DNA from: Chondrosia reniformis | Taxonomy: Eukaryota; Porifera; Demospongiae; Chondrillida; Chondrillidae | Direction: 5' to 3' | DNA length: 64,000 nucleotides | Assembly: GCA_947172415.1 (NCBI GenBank) | Contig: OX359202.1 | Span: 1,676,501-1,740,500, forward strand | Shown here: positions 1 to 13,700 of the stretch, piece after piece | Numbering within the stretch: position 1 is the first letter of the stretch | How the letters are laid out: every line of letters starts with the position of its first letter | Notes under the pieces: generated by a model | The model's database searches: none | Told to the model about the DNA's origin: nothing | Seen by the model: the letters and a program-made list of their open reading frames with translations, nothing else | Program-made: the position numbers and the translations under genes

Positions 1-511
1 GATGAAGGAAGACTTTGAAGCGAAATAACAAAAAGCTTGATATTTCTGATGTATCTACGAGTCATACAATGTAGGTTAATTCTTTTTTAAAACACACCCA
101 TGGAGCATTTTAATGATGCAATTGTAAAGGGATATAGACCAATAAAAGAATGATGTTGTAGTTTTATAATTTTATGACATAGTCACTAATATACCTATCT
201 CTTACATACATTTATTTCTTAATTCACTGAAATATTAATTTTGTTTCAAAGGAATTGGCATCCTTTTAAGTTGTGGTATCACTTAGATGCTTAAAAAGTT
301 TAAAGATAAAAGGATTCTAAAGTATGCAAATATTGAATTATTAATTAAGCTTTTGTGATTCTTAGCTTTAAGCTCAAATTGGCAAATCAGCATTTGTGAC
401 ACAAACTTAATAATTTCCTGTCAGAAATGGTGTGTGGGTGTTGAGAATGCACTCCCAAATTATGCACTTTTAGATATGAAATGTGTAGTTTATGTACGTA
501 CATTTCTATGA

Positions 512-3101
<2,590 letters not shown>

Positions 3102-3726
3102 ACTTACTAAACAGCTTTACTAGATATTTTGTTTATTTTCAATGTACAAACAAACACACTTTTACAATTCGTATATAGTATGGGTATGAAAACTAGCTAA
3201 ACTTCCACCCTATCATCATCTATTATGCCATACTGATGAGTCCTAATAAGGACAAAACAGCTGTCTATGGCTCGACCATCTTTTTGAGTGGGCAGGGATT
3301 CAATTCGCGAAAGCTAAATTTAGAATTGCGTATTCTACCTAAACTTAGTATACGACGTCATAGATATTTGAACGATTGCACAACTCGTCCCAGTGTTTAC
3401 ATCTTTCAAAAGAGGTACAAAAAGCTTCTTGCCCTCTGCGTTGTCCATCCCTAGCATATTGCCATAAATCAAGCAGAGGTGGCCAATTTATCGTAAATGC
3501 AGATATTTTAGCTGTGAGCAGGACTAAGTAAGTTTATGTGAATCAAGAGAGGCCGTGTTTTGTTTAATCGAGCATTCATCTCTACTACTTAACGCACACA
3601 TACGTGTAGTTGTATTTTACTTCTCTGTTTATTTTCTTTGGTCAGTATTTAGCTTGAATTCCTTCTCTTACATTTCCTTAGTCTTCGCGCTCGTGAATTG
3701 CATTTGTCTAATTGATCTGATTGAGG
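3102..3726. other. PP1-GTPBP intergenic region
   Basis: About 620 bp between two plus-strand genes. It holds the 3' UTR of PP1, a hammerhead-ribozyme-containing repeat fragment (3227-3310) and the 5' region of the GTPBP gene. No coding exon is seen. Confidence 0.7.
3227..3271 (+). ncRNA. Hammerhead ribozyme motif, type I, core-mutated
   Basis: Stem I GCCATA (3227-3232) pairs perfectly with TATGGC (3266-3271). Core CTGATGA is at 3233-3239. Stem II is GTCC (3240-3243) with GGAC (3250-3253) around a 6-nt loop. The second core block reads AAAA instead of GAAA (3254-3257), so the catalytic G12 position is A. Stem III is the palindrome ACAGCTGT (3257-3264), followed by C at the expected cleavage site (3265). 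With G12 lost this copy should be inactive, but the paired stems show its origin. Confidence 0.75.
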
Positions 3727-6700
3727 ATGGAGCACTTAATTGACCTTTTTGGTTCCGACTGTGACGATTCTGGGGAGATTGGTGCGGCTGTGAAGGACCA
3801 TCTCTCTTTGCCGCCTGAGGTAAGAATCACATACCTAAATGTGTGAGTAGGCGATAAGGAGCTAGACAATCTTTTGTACATTTTACAGATTGAAGAGGGA
3901 AATATTGAATATAAGGTGAGTTTATAGTGACAACATGACATTGATGTCAACCGTGTCTATATGGAAATGGTATTGTAGACTATTCATCAGAGAGTTTGGT
4001 AGTATGTGATCTGAAGTTGTGTAATAGACATTCACAGGAATACATAGCCTCTCTGACACAGGCATGCTTTGAATCCCTCGGACATCAAACATTATAACAC
4101 ATACGTAGACAACTTACCTCTTAAACCACTACATAGCACACCATTTTTCTTACATGCTATACTGATGCTATATACGTACGTATGTCTACTCCAGAGTACA
4201 TGTTAAGCCTAATAGAAGTTATACTTTAAGAGCTCAGCACTGTAGCACTTGATATAAATCCTGTTCCTTTTAGAAAAGAAAATGTTAGTCCATATTGAAT
4301 ACGGTTTCAATGACCTCATGTACATATATACATCTTATTTGGGGGACTTTTATTATCCATGTATCAAAACTTCCTAAGTCTTAGAGCTGGAAGAATTACT
4401 AACTATTTATTTCATACTCATAAAAAAGCTGTTTCAATTCTCTCTCACTCACCAATTCTATACATCAGTTGAAATTGCTAAATCCATCATCTTCTCGGTT
4501 TGAGCACCTTGTCACACAAATGAAATGGAGACTAAAGGAGGGAAGCGGAGAGGCCATCTATGAGATTGGTGTTTCAGATGACGGTATTCTCTGTGGCCTG
4601 AGCAAGAATGATATTGACTGCTCTCTAGAGACGCTGATCAAGATGGCAGACAAGTGAGCAATGGATATGTATTTGTTTAGTTTCAGGAAGAATTCACTTC
4701 TTCCATTTACAATCGATGTATTGGTATTTATTGTGTTGTATGTGTTCTATATATGTAAGTCTATTTGAAGCTTGTAGACCATGATGATATTGTAATAGTG
4801 TTTGATACATTCACTAATAACTGTATTAGTATCAATGCTGATAATAATGCAAAAATAACGATAATAATACTGTTTATTACATTTAGAATAGTATGTATGT
4901 ATAATATGAATAATGGTGCTGACAATAGTAATGATGCAGAGAGGAATTTGTAGTATGCTTTTAACAATAAATTTTGCTTTCATATCAACATATACAAAAC
5001 ATTTAGTATTTTCTATTTGACACTAACCTACCTGGAAAAAATAGGGGGAGACTCTGGTTCCCATCAAGCGAACTTCGGTTCCGCCCATTAGCTCATTGCA
5101 CTCCTCAGGGGATATGAGTGGGCAGGGGTAATACCCAGAGTTTAATGATGATGACTAACCTACCTGTATGTATGTATATGTATGAGCAGAAAGCAGATGT
5201 AATTATTATAAAAATATGTTCAAAACAAAATGATACGCTAAACAGTGAGTACTTATGGCAGGGTATACATAATCAGTGCATTAGTATGGACTTTACATAG
5301 TGAAACTATACACTACTTAAAATCCTTTCCACATCAACACATTACAATAAGTGTCTTGCAAAGAATCTTCAGTATGAGCGTTATTTACTTATAACCACAA
5401 CAAGGTAAATTCAGTTTTGCGTTTCTAATATGCTCTTCAATATTGTGCTGTCGTGAAAAATCTAATACACCATTTTCCTACATGCTATGCCTACTCTGTA
5501 AAAAGCCTATAGGGAACTAAACCTGGAAATAGCTTTGGATGAAGATACAGGAGTCTCTTCTTCCCTTTTCTTCTTTTTATCCACCGGGCCAGACAGCTGT
5601 TTCTGGGAATTCCATCCTTCATCAGTGACCCTGGGAATCTTTGTCTTTTTCTTGATCTTGAGTTTTTGTGAATTCTTCCTTTATGAATACACTTTATGTA
5701 GATTAGGAGCTACTGTAAATGTCATCCATCGGAAGACAGTTGCACAAAAGCCAGAGGAAAAGTTCATAGCTGAAGTTCTTGTACGCAAGGTACCCGAAGA
5801 TCAGCAGTTTATTGATATTCGAGTAGCTGTTTTGGGCAATGGAGAGGCTGGAAAAAGTACTCTCCTGGGAGTCCTGACGCAAGGGGAGTTGGACAATGGA
5901 AGGGGTAAGGCAAGATTGAACCTGTTTAGGCACTTGCATGAGATTCAAAGTGGAAGAACTTCCAGTATCAGCCACGAGATCCTTGGGTTCAACTTAAAGG
6001 GAGAGGTATGCAAAATTGATATCCTGTTATTATTATTATTACATTATTATCCATTTGCTTTTCCTATATTATGTATTTGGGCATTTTGGCCTCTTAATTT
6101 TTTCTTAATCAACTTGAACAGTATAAGAATATATAATATTAATAATAATGATATTTTGAATGAATTCTTTTATATCATAGGCATTTTTGAATAAAGTAAA
6201 ATTGCAAATTTTTAATAGCAAACAAACATATGTATAACTAGTATTATAATATTTTCTTTCCTTCTGAAACTTTATAAATGTGAAATTAATCCTGTAATAT
6301 GACTTTTTATTGATGTGGAAGTTATGTGGCTAGTCATTTATTGAGTGATTGTTGGTGTATATAATGTATATACGTATCTTTATTTAAACTTTAGGCTGTT
6401 GATTACTCCTGCTCCCAGTTGCAGAGTGCAGAAGAGATCTGTGAGCTTTCTAGCAAGGTGATAACGTTTATTGACCTTGCAGGACACAAGAAATATTTAA
6501 GAACAACCGTTTTTGGATTGACTGCTCATTGTCCGGAATTTGCCATGCTCGTAGTAGCAGGCAGTTCAGGTGTAGGTGCGTATAAAACTACCTACTTGAA
6601 CAAATTGCTTTGGTAGGGGGTGTAGCTCAGTGGAAGAGCGCTCGTTTCGCATACGAGAGGCCCCGGGTTCGATCCCCGGCATCTCCACTTTTTTCTTTTT

Positions 6701-9305
6701 TTCTTTCGTATTTTAGACGATACAACAAGACTCCATTACAGTTATGCCTGTGCTCTCCAGCTAAGAACCTTCTTTGTTGTGACTAAAGCTGACATTTGCA
6801 GTGCAAAGGACATCAAGAAAACGCTGGAAGAACTGAAGGATCTCATTCTTTCCCATAAATCAGTACCTCTGGAAGTCTCTAAGGAACACATTACAAAGGC
6901 AGCGGAACGTTTTGCAAGGAATAAGTTAGTACAAAGATTGAATACAACAATTCACTTTTTGACCTTAAAATGACAGATTAACTTATGAATCAAGTGTATT
7001 CTAATTATCACTCACCTTTCTCCTCTTATTAGTGCTCAGCCAATTTTTCTAGTCTCAAGTGTGACTGGGTCTAACCTGGACATGCTAAAGAAGTTTCTAA
7101 ATACCCTTCCACCATTATTATCTGAAAAAGAGAAGGAGAAACAGGAGCAACAGAATCCAGAGTTTCAGGTTTGATTACAATCATATTAAAATTGTCACAA
7201 ATGAAAATCAAATCTGACAATCTACTGCATCTTTTATTTCTTCTAGGTTGATGAGATATATTCTGTACCAAATGTTGAGGGAATTGTAGTTGGTGGAATT
7301 CTCACAAAGTTAGTGCAGGCTACCTACTGTAGTCTCTTATCTCAGTGGTTGCTAGGAAACAGAGGTGTCAAATTTCAATTTAACTCTTTCGGTGCCTAAG
7401 ACCCAACTACGTATTTGTCAACATTGACGCATCGATGAATGTGTAGAGCTAGCTAGCTAGCTAGACTGTGCATTGATATTACCAGACCCTCTACACCTCT
7501 ATACCCAAATTAAAATGGAAGATGGGTCTGGGTATGAGACTAGCATATGCCAGGTTAACATTGAGAATACTGTTGATTTCTAAATATAGTTATTATGCAA
7601 TACTTGATACTTATTATGCAATACTTGATACTTTGCATTCTCTAGAGGAATACTGAGAGAGGGAGACAGAGTCTGTGTATTCCCTGGAGTCCAATCTTCT
7701 AGGATACTTTCCATCCAACGTTACAGGACACCATGCCGCGTTGTCAAGGCAGGGCAGTATGCCACATTTGCATTGAAGCAGTGCGATGTCAGGAAGGTAT
7801 GTTTAACAAGAACATATACCATATGTCGGGAATTGAATGTGTGTGCCTAAAGAACGCAAGACTGCGAGTTTTGCCTTCATCTGCAATCTTTAAATGTACA
7901 TTTGACACCTTTAGTAATTCCTTATACTAATCTGTACACTTTAGTTTGACCACAACGTTTTACTTATACCTGTAATTTGGATAAATCACAATTTATTGCC
8001 CTCACATTTAATTCCCAATACGTGGTATTAATCATTAAAATATACTTCGTGAATCAAACTTAGGCTTCCGATAATTATAGCAAGTTCGAAGTATGCACAA
8101 AGTTTGCCCGAAAATCAGTCGAATTATTCATGGAGTTCCCTCCCCCTCTCCCTCGGTCGAAGTTCATGGAAACGTAATTTCAGTACATATACTGTATAAA
8201 CTTCCTAGCATTTCATAGCAGTGTAAAACATGTGTACCATTTATCAGTATTGTAACACTTGTGGTTTATTCTTCTTTTAGGGGTCAGTGTTACTGCTTCC
8301 TGGTATTAGTGTCAGACAAGACGACGCCTGTACCTGCTACCAATTTACAGCCCATGTCTCAGCATCTGATGAACTCAAGGAAGGGATGCAAGTCTCCATC
8401 TTTATAGGGTCTGCTGTACAGAATGGTGTCATCTTGACAAAACAGGTAGTCCATTAACAACATCTGCAGTATATTTATGTGTCCAGCACAGTTTGTCAAC
8501 TTTGTGTACAGTGTGCAATCCAAAGCTCTAACTACATAGGTTTAGTTCCCTATAGGCCTACAAATGTTGAAAAATGTTGTGTTAGATGGTTAATAGAGAA
8601 AGTAAGTATGTACATAAACACTTCCAAAGCTTTATATATACAGAACATAGAACTATTGTGTTTAGTCTATTCCTTAACCTTGTGTGCATGTCTCACTATA
8701 CATGAAAAATCTAAGATACCATTTTCCTACATGCTATATGCCTATTCTGTAAAAAGAGCCTATAGGGAAACTAAACCTGAAGAGAGCTTTGGATATAGAT
8801 GAAGATACAGTACATACATACGTACATGTATGTACAAAAATAGTGTTTTTAAGTTATCCTTTGAATTTCAATTTTAAGCTTTTGAACTGTTTTATAAAGG
8901 CTGGGTGTTTTGCATGTACGTATGTGTCACCTGATCTATTCATTACTTGTATTTATACATGTGTGTTTGTAATTGTTAATTATTCACTGATAAAGCAGCC
9001 GTAGGTTGCCGAAACATCTGATTAAAGTTGTGATTTGGCTAGTGTTTTTCCGTAACGTTTTTCAAAGATGAGTCTCCCTGGCCTCTCAGGTCTCTATGAT
9101 ACATACATATTTGTAGACTGATGACCACGGAGGTTTCCTTGTGACATTCCAGTTCATGAGACAGCCGGAATACCTGCAAGTCGGTGCTAGACTGTTCTAC
9201 CAGGAAGGACCTGTGAAGGGAACTGGTGTTATTACAAGTCTGGACTACTGTGTGTCAACTCCACATCATAGAACCCGTAAACCTAGTAATAGTAATATAA
9301 TATAG
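3727..9305 (+). CDS. GTP-binding protein GTPBP1/GTPBP2 family
   Basis: Eleven exons: 3727-3819, 3889-3915, 4469-4653, 5702-6005, 6395-6575, 6717-6924, 7033-7168, 7247-7308, 7646-7796, 8281-8445, 9117-9305; 566 aa. Translational GTPase related to EF1A/eRF3, linked in vertebrates to ribosome rescue and mRNA turnover. G1 is GNGEAGKST (exon 4), followed by the family hallmark [11 protein letters not shown] and [17 protein letters not shown]3 is DLAGHKKY and G4 is TKAD. The beta-barrel domains follow ([17 protein letters not shown]-like [12 protein letters not shown]), and the C terminus contains [16 protein letters not shown]. The start methionine (MEHLIDLF) opens a short acidic leader before LKLLNPSS, where the family becomes conserved. 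All exon phases close. It overlaps a nested tRNA and several repeats in its introns. GTPBP1 versus GTPBP2 cannot be decided by eye. Confidence 0.96.
5035..5153 (+). mobile_element. SINE-like element (R2 family) with 13-bp TSD
   Basis: A 119-bp insertion in a GTPBP intron flanked by a perfect 13-bp direct repeat ACTAACCTACCTG at 5022-5034 and 5154-5166. It starts GAAAAAATAGGGGGAGACTCTGG in outline, contains CTCATTGCACTCCTCAGGGG and GAGTGGGCAGGGGTAAT, and ends CCCAGAGT followed by TTAATGATGATG, a (TGA)-like tail. Related pieces lie at 3280-3305, 26889-27020 (minus strand) and 29110-29175. The longer relatives at 3227 and 26971 carry a hammerhead motif on the 5' side. The TSD and tail suggest target-primed insertion by a non-LTR machinery. 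Confidence 0.8.
5461..5685 (-). mobile_element. R1 dispersed repeat, copy a
   Basis: A copy of the common 200-bp repeat of this window, in minus orientation. In its own sense it runs from a GATCAAGAAGAAGACAAAGA-type head through a hammerhead-like core to CTCTCCAGGTTTAGTTCCC-like and GCATAGCATGTAGGAAAATG sequences. The hammerhead-like core is at 5587-5630: stem I GGTCA/TGGCC, CTGATGA, GAAA and ACAGCTGT followed by C. The repeat ends about 20 bp before the acceptor of GTPBP exon 4 and may supply its pyrimidine-rich tract. Confidence 0.85.
6616..6687 (+). tRNA. tRNA-Ala (CGC)
   Basis: A 72-nt cloverleaf: acceptor GGGGGTG pairs with CATCTCC and is followed by discriminator A. The D arm has the A box TAGCTCAGTGG. 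The anticodon stem is CTCGT/ACGAG around the loop TTCGCAT, giving anticodon CGC. The T arm is CCGGG TTCGATC CCCGG and holds the B box. A T-run (TTTTTT) starts 3 bases downstream and would end pol III transcription. The gene occupies half of the 141-nt GTPBP intron 6576-6716, on the same strand as the host gene. Confidence 0.96.
8695..8810 (-). repeat. R1 repeat, 3' body only
   Basis: Contains CATTTTCCTACATGCTAT, CCTATAGGGAAACTAAACCT and GAGAGCTTTGGAT, which match the 3' body of the R1 repeat in minus orientation. The hammerhead-like head is missing. It lies in the last GTPBP intron. Confidence 0.8.
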
Positions 9306-10728
9306 TTAGTGTAGAAAAACTGTTTATTTTTATAGTAGCTTATTTTCTATTTTTTATGTTAACTGTTCCAGTACATACTAATATGTATTGTTTGTAACGT
9401 GTTTTACGTATCTTCACAATTTGTGCTTATTTATTGAAAGATGTTTACTATGTACGTAGGTGTGTGTAAATCTGCATGCAATTATCATTTTGAGCATCCA
9501 AAACTGAGACAAATATCACCCAAGATACACCCATATGAAGTGAATACTTTTTGTAAATCTGGTACTGGATGGTGCAGTGTTAGAATAGAAGTGGGAGAGG
9601 TGTGCATGCATATGGAAACCATGCTTCTGACAATGAGCAAAATTATTATATATTAAATATAACAATATTCATCCTTTCCAAAGAGACATACATACACATG
9701 CTTGCATGGACTGGGTCAACACTCTAAGACTATAGTACTTGTACATTTTAGGTTTGTGATCTCATTAATTAGAACTAGCTTTAGGATGAGCAAGAACATT
9801 TGAATTACTCATTATTTTAAAAACATTATTAGAAGCAATGAGGAAGACATGAGCATTAAATATGCTTGCCCAGTTTATATACATATATATTATGTGTACA
9901 TATGAAATATATGTAAGTTTTTATATATATAAATGTAACTGTATATAGGTTACCTGTTCACTCTGAACTGTCACATGAGACACAGCACATTTATGTATAA
10001 ACTTATATTGTCTGATTAGGCCTATTATACAGTTGCTATGGGTTGCACAGTGTACATCTGTCAAGAAGAAAGCGGAGAAGATACATTGTGTCTATCAATG
10101 TATATATGTCTGTATCATTGTAAAGTGTGTAGCGTATATATTTTAGGTTCCAATATTTAATTTATAGGTCTGCATGGTGCACCTGGTGGTTGGCAGAGAT
10201 CTGGTTTATATATACAGTGCATGGGAGTTTCGTACAATATACTAGCATAGTCTAAACTATGTGATGCAATGGGCACATGGAAGATTCTTTGTGTTAAATT
10301 TCCAGGAAGCATTGATTTAAAAGATATTTAAATCAATGGTTCAATTGTTTTAAATGTCAATTTATCAAGCGTCCGTTCCCCTCCAAACTCAGACCAAACT
10401 TCAAGAATACAATTGATCATTATCTATGTAGGTATATATGTATGTACATAAGAGCTTGCAATACAAATTTGCAGCCCTGAAATATACAGCATAGATTATA
10501 CAAACTTATGTAATCTATGCATATATGTATACGTGTTCCTCCATGCAGTCTTTAGACAGCTAATTGCACAAATTCTTCCATGCAACTATCAATCTTCATG
10601 CAACTATCAATCTTCATGCAACTATCAATCTTCATGCAAATGCTATGAAACTTATATTATTTCAAAGTGCAATGTAAAGACATATCAGAAATACAAGTGT
10701 GTACACAGTATAGATCTAAAAAGGTCAG
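9306..10728. other. Convergent intergenic region GTPBP / RBM25
   Basis: About 1.4 kb of AT-rich DNA between two 3' ends, with short TA-rich and ACGTA-rich tracts and a small 18-bp tandem repeat at 10581-10639 (three copies of TGCAACTATCAATCTTCA). No exon is supported here. Confidence 0.7.
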
Positions 10729-13700
10729 CTAAGCTATCTTAGAAATTCCCAATACCTTAGCTTCAGTTTCATAAATAAGTAATCTCCAAAGCTTTACTAC
10801 AAAAGTTTCAGCCTCGTCATCCAAAATCTACACAATCACAAAAGAGATATAGAAATTAAGAATATATAGAGATACATATGCAGACTTAACATAAACAAAA
10901 TTGACAGAATGTTGAAAACGGGAAATTTATCTTTGTTTGTTATACATGTTTATGTCTTTGTAGTTACACTCTAAATGGTTATATACTTAAGTACGTAGTT
11001 ACAGCAAATAATTCTCAAATTTGAATAGGATACTGATTAATGGTCATCCCTGAATACACAGTACTGCTGTCATAACAGCCAAGATTTTGTAAATGATCAG
11101 TGGCATGTATGTAGACATCGCAAAGACTATACATACTAAACTCAATTTAGAGGTGTAAAGAAATCAAAATTTATTGCTTTAGAAAGAAACTTTTGATGAA
11201 GTGGTTCTGAAAGTACTTGAGATTGAATATTTTGAAGTTTATAACAATATAGCATATTAAACACTACAGGTATACAGGTAAGTGGTTCTGAAAGTACTTG
11301 AGATTGAATATTTTGAAGATTATAACAATATAGCATATTAAACACTACAGGTACGTATACTTGCAGCCCAGGATTGAATTAGTATTTACTACATACCATA
11401 GATATTTCGTCCAAGAGCACTTTAGGTGAACTGTTCTGCTTCAACTATACAGAATATAAAGTGTACGTAAGTACAATACTCCTGTATCTTCATCCAAGCT
11501 CTCTCAAGGTTTAGTTCCTTATAGGCTTTTTAATTTATTACGGAGTAGGCATAGCATGTAGGAAAATGGTGTATTAGGTTATTCATGTACATACATACGT
11601 AGAATAGAAAGTATTGGTTGGGCAATCAGACATGAATTTCTTACAGGAGGTGACAGAAGAAGCTCACATTTGTAATAATAAAATCAGTGACTGCAGGCTC
11701 TTCTTCTCCAATGTACTCAACAATCTTCTTGTTAATCCAAGGCCTTATTCTCTTTTCTGTCAGTGTCTATGCCGTAAGAAATTGTGGCATTTGTACGTAC
11801 GTACATAATGAACAACATAGGTATTATTGGGAAAATAATGTAATTGTAATATGGTTGTCGATGACAGACAAAATTCCCCAAACAGCTGCCTAACCGACGT
11901 ACTTACATGCACATCTAAAGCTCTATAGGATTTCATATGTCATGTACGTACGTTAAATCTGGGAAAATTGTATGATACGAATTTAGCTTCTTGAAGTGAA
12001 CCATTACATAATATGTAACTCAACTTACGGTACATCCTAGCATACGGACGTGCGTACGCCCGTAGACGTTAACTTTTTTATAAGATGTACCGTACTAAAA
12101 GAAACCTTAATGTGTGCACAGATAAAGCAGCCTTCATGCATACCTCGTCAAGCATGTCCCACTTCATCTGGTAGTTGAACAGGTCTCCCTTACTGGTGGG
12201 AATACTGTCAACAAGGTTCTTCATAATCTTCTTTTTCTCCTCGGCTGTGTACTCCTTCACAGGAGGAGCAGAGGCCTTCTCCTCCTGCGTGGGAAGAGAC
12301 ACAGGCTTCCTCTTTGCCACCTTTTCATGTTCATCATCTTCATCAGTGTTGAAGACATCCAAAGTCTTTCTTTTGGTTCCCGCCACTCTATTTTCACTTT
12401 CCCCCTGTCCGCTTGTAGCCGCACTACCACTAGATGAGGTTTTGGTTCCAATGACTATACTAACCTTGGGTTTCTCGGGAGGGGCAAGGTCATATTCTGA
12501 ATGAAAGGCTGCCTTTATGGGAGGGTTTGGTGGCTGTTGTTCCAATGCTGGAATGGGCTTCTGCTGGGCAAGTGTGCTGGAATTCTCCTTAGGAGCATCG
12601 CCCACCTGTGAATGCTGCTCACTTGGCTGTTCGATTGGATAGTACCCAGCTGATATGAGCTCTTCTCTCTCCTTTGCACGGTCCTTTTCATCCTCCACTA
12701 CTTCATGCTCACGATCTCTCAATTTCTCTGCCAAGCTGCTGCCTTTATAGTATTTGTAATCATGAAGGTCATCATCATAGGTGGAGAGGAATTCGTCCAT
12801 TCTCTTTTTATCTTTTTCCTTTGGTAGAGGAAATGTAACAATAGGGTCAGAATGACATGTACAACATACGTACAATACAAAAGACAATCCTTTGCAGCTA
12901 TAGGAGGGTTTCATGATATTATCTTTTTAAATTATACTAGTAAGTTCTAGTGGACATTACGTAGATTTTCCTTTGTAAACATACTCATTTGCACTATTTA
13001 ACAAAAGCTTGGCTAAGGTCAGAATATCTTGTAACTATACTTACTCGTTCCAATTTCTTTCTCTCTTCCCTCTCTTCCTTGTATTTGTAATCACGGAGCT
13101 TTCTCCTTTCTCGTGATTCCCAATTGCGTAAACTCTAAATTGACACAAGATTGTACATAAGCATGTGTAATAAAGACAGTCTGACCAGGCACCATATGTT
13201 AGTATAAGAAATTCCCCTACATCCAATTAGAGCTTCTATGAGCAGCCATTTTATTGTAAAATAAATATACGTACCTAAGTTCTATATATTTGCCCTAATT
13301 CATTAATCTAACAAAATTGTGTTTTAGTCTATTCTCTTCATGTTCCATAGCTTCATAGGAATGATAACCATAGTTTTCAGAACATGGTGTGTTAAAATAT
13401 TCATAGAATTTATAAAAAAAAGTTAACACTTGAAGGAGGTTTTATTACATTACGTACACATGAAATTGCTACTTTCTGGGTCTACAGACGCTTGCAAACT
13501 AACTTCATCATATGCTTCCTGTCTAATTCTTCTCTTTCTGGCCATTCTGATCTCTTCACGCTCTTCATCACGATCTCTTTCAGTTTTCCGTGGTGAGGGG
13601 GACCTTCAATAATGTATAGCCTCATTAAAATCAATTTTATGACTAGAAAGAAATTTGCAACAATACGTACCTGGACCGTCTTCTTTCTCTTGACCTAGAC

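Noticed and set aside
5535..5701. N-terminal part of the open frame that continues into GTPBP exon 4
   Set aside because: It is antisense R1 repeat sequence. The acceptor at 5700-5701 and the preceding exon's phase show coding begins at 5702.
8985..9022. CTGATAA, GCAGCC/GGTTGC stem, GAAACATC on the plus strand
   Set aside because: Hammerhead-like, but the G8 position is A and no closing stem I or cleavage triplet is seen. Probably a decayed relative only.
12175..12504. Plus-strand frame opposite the large RBM25 exon
   Set aside because: Shadow of the minus-strand exon, whose product matches RBM25 on both sides.
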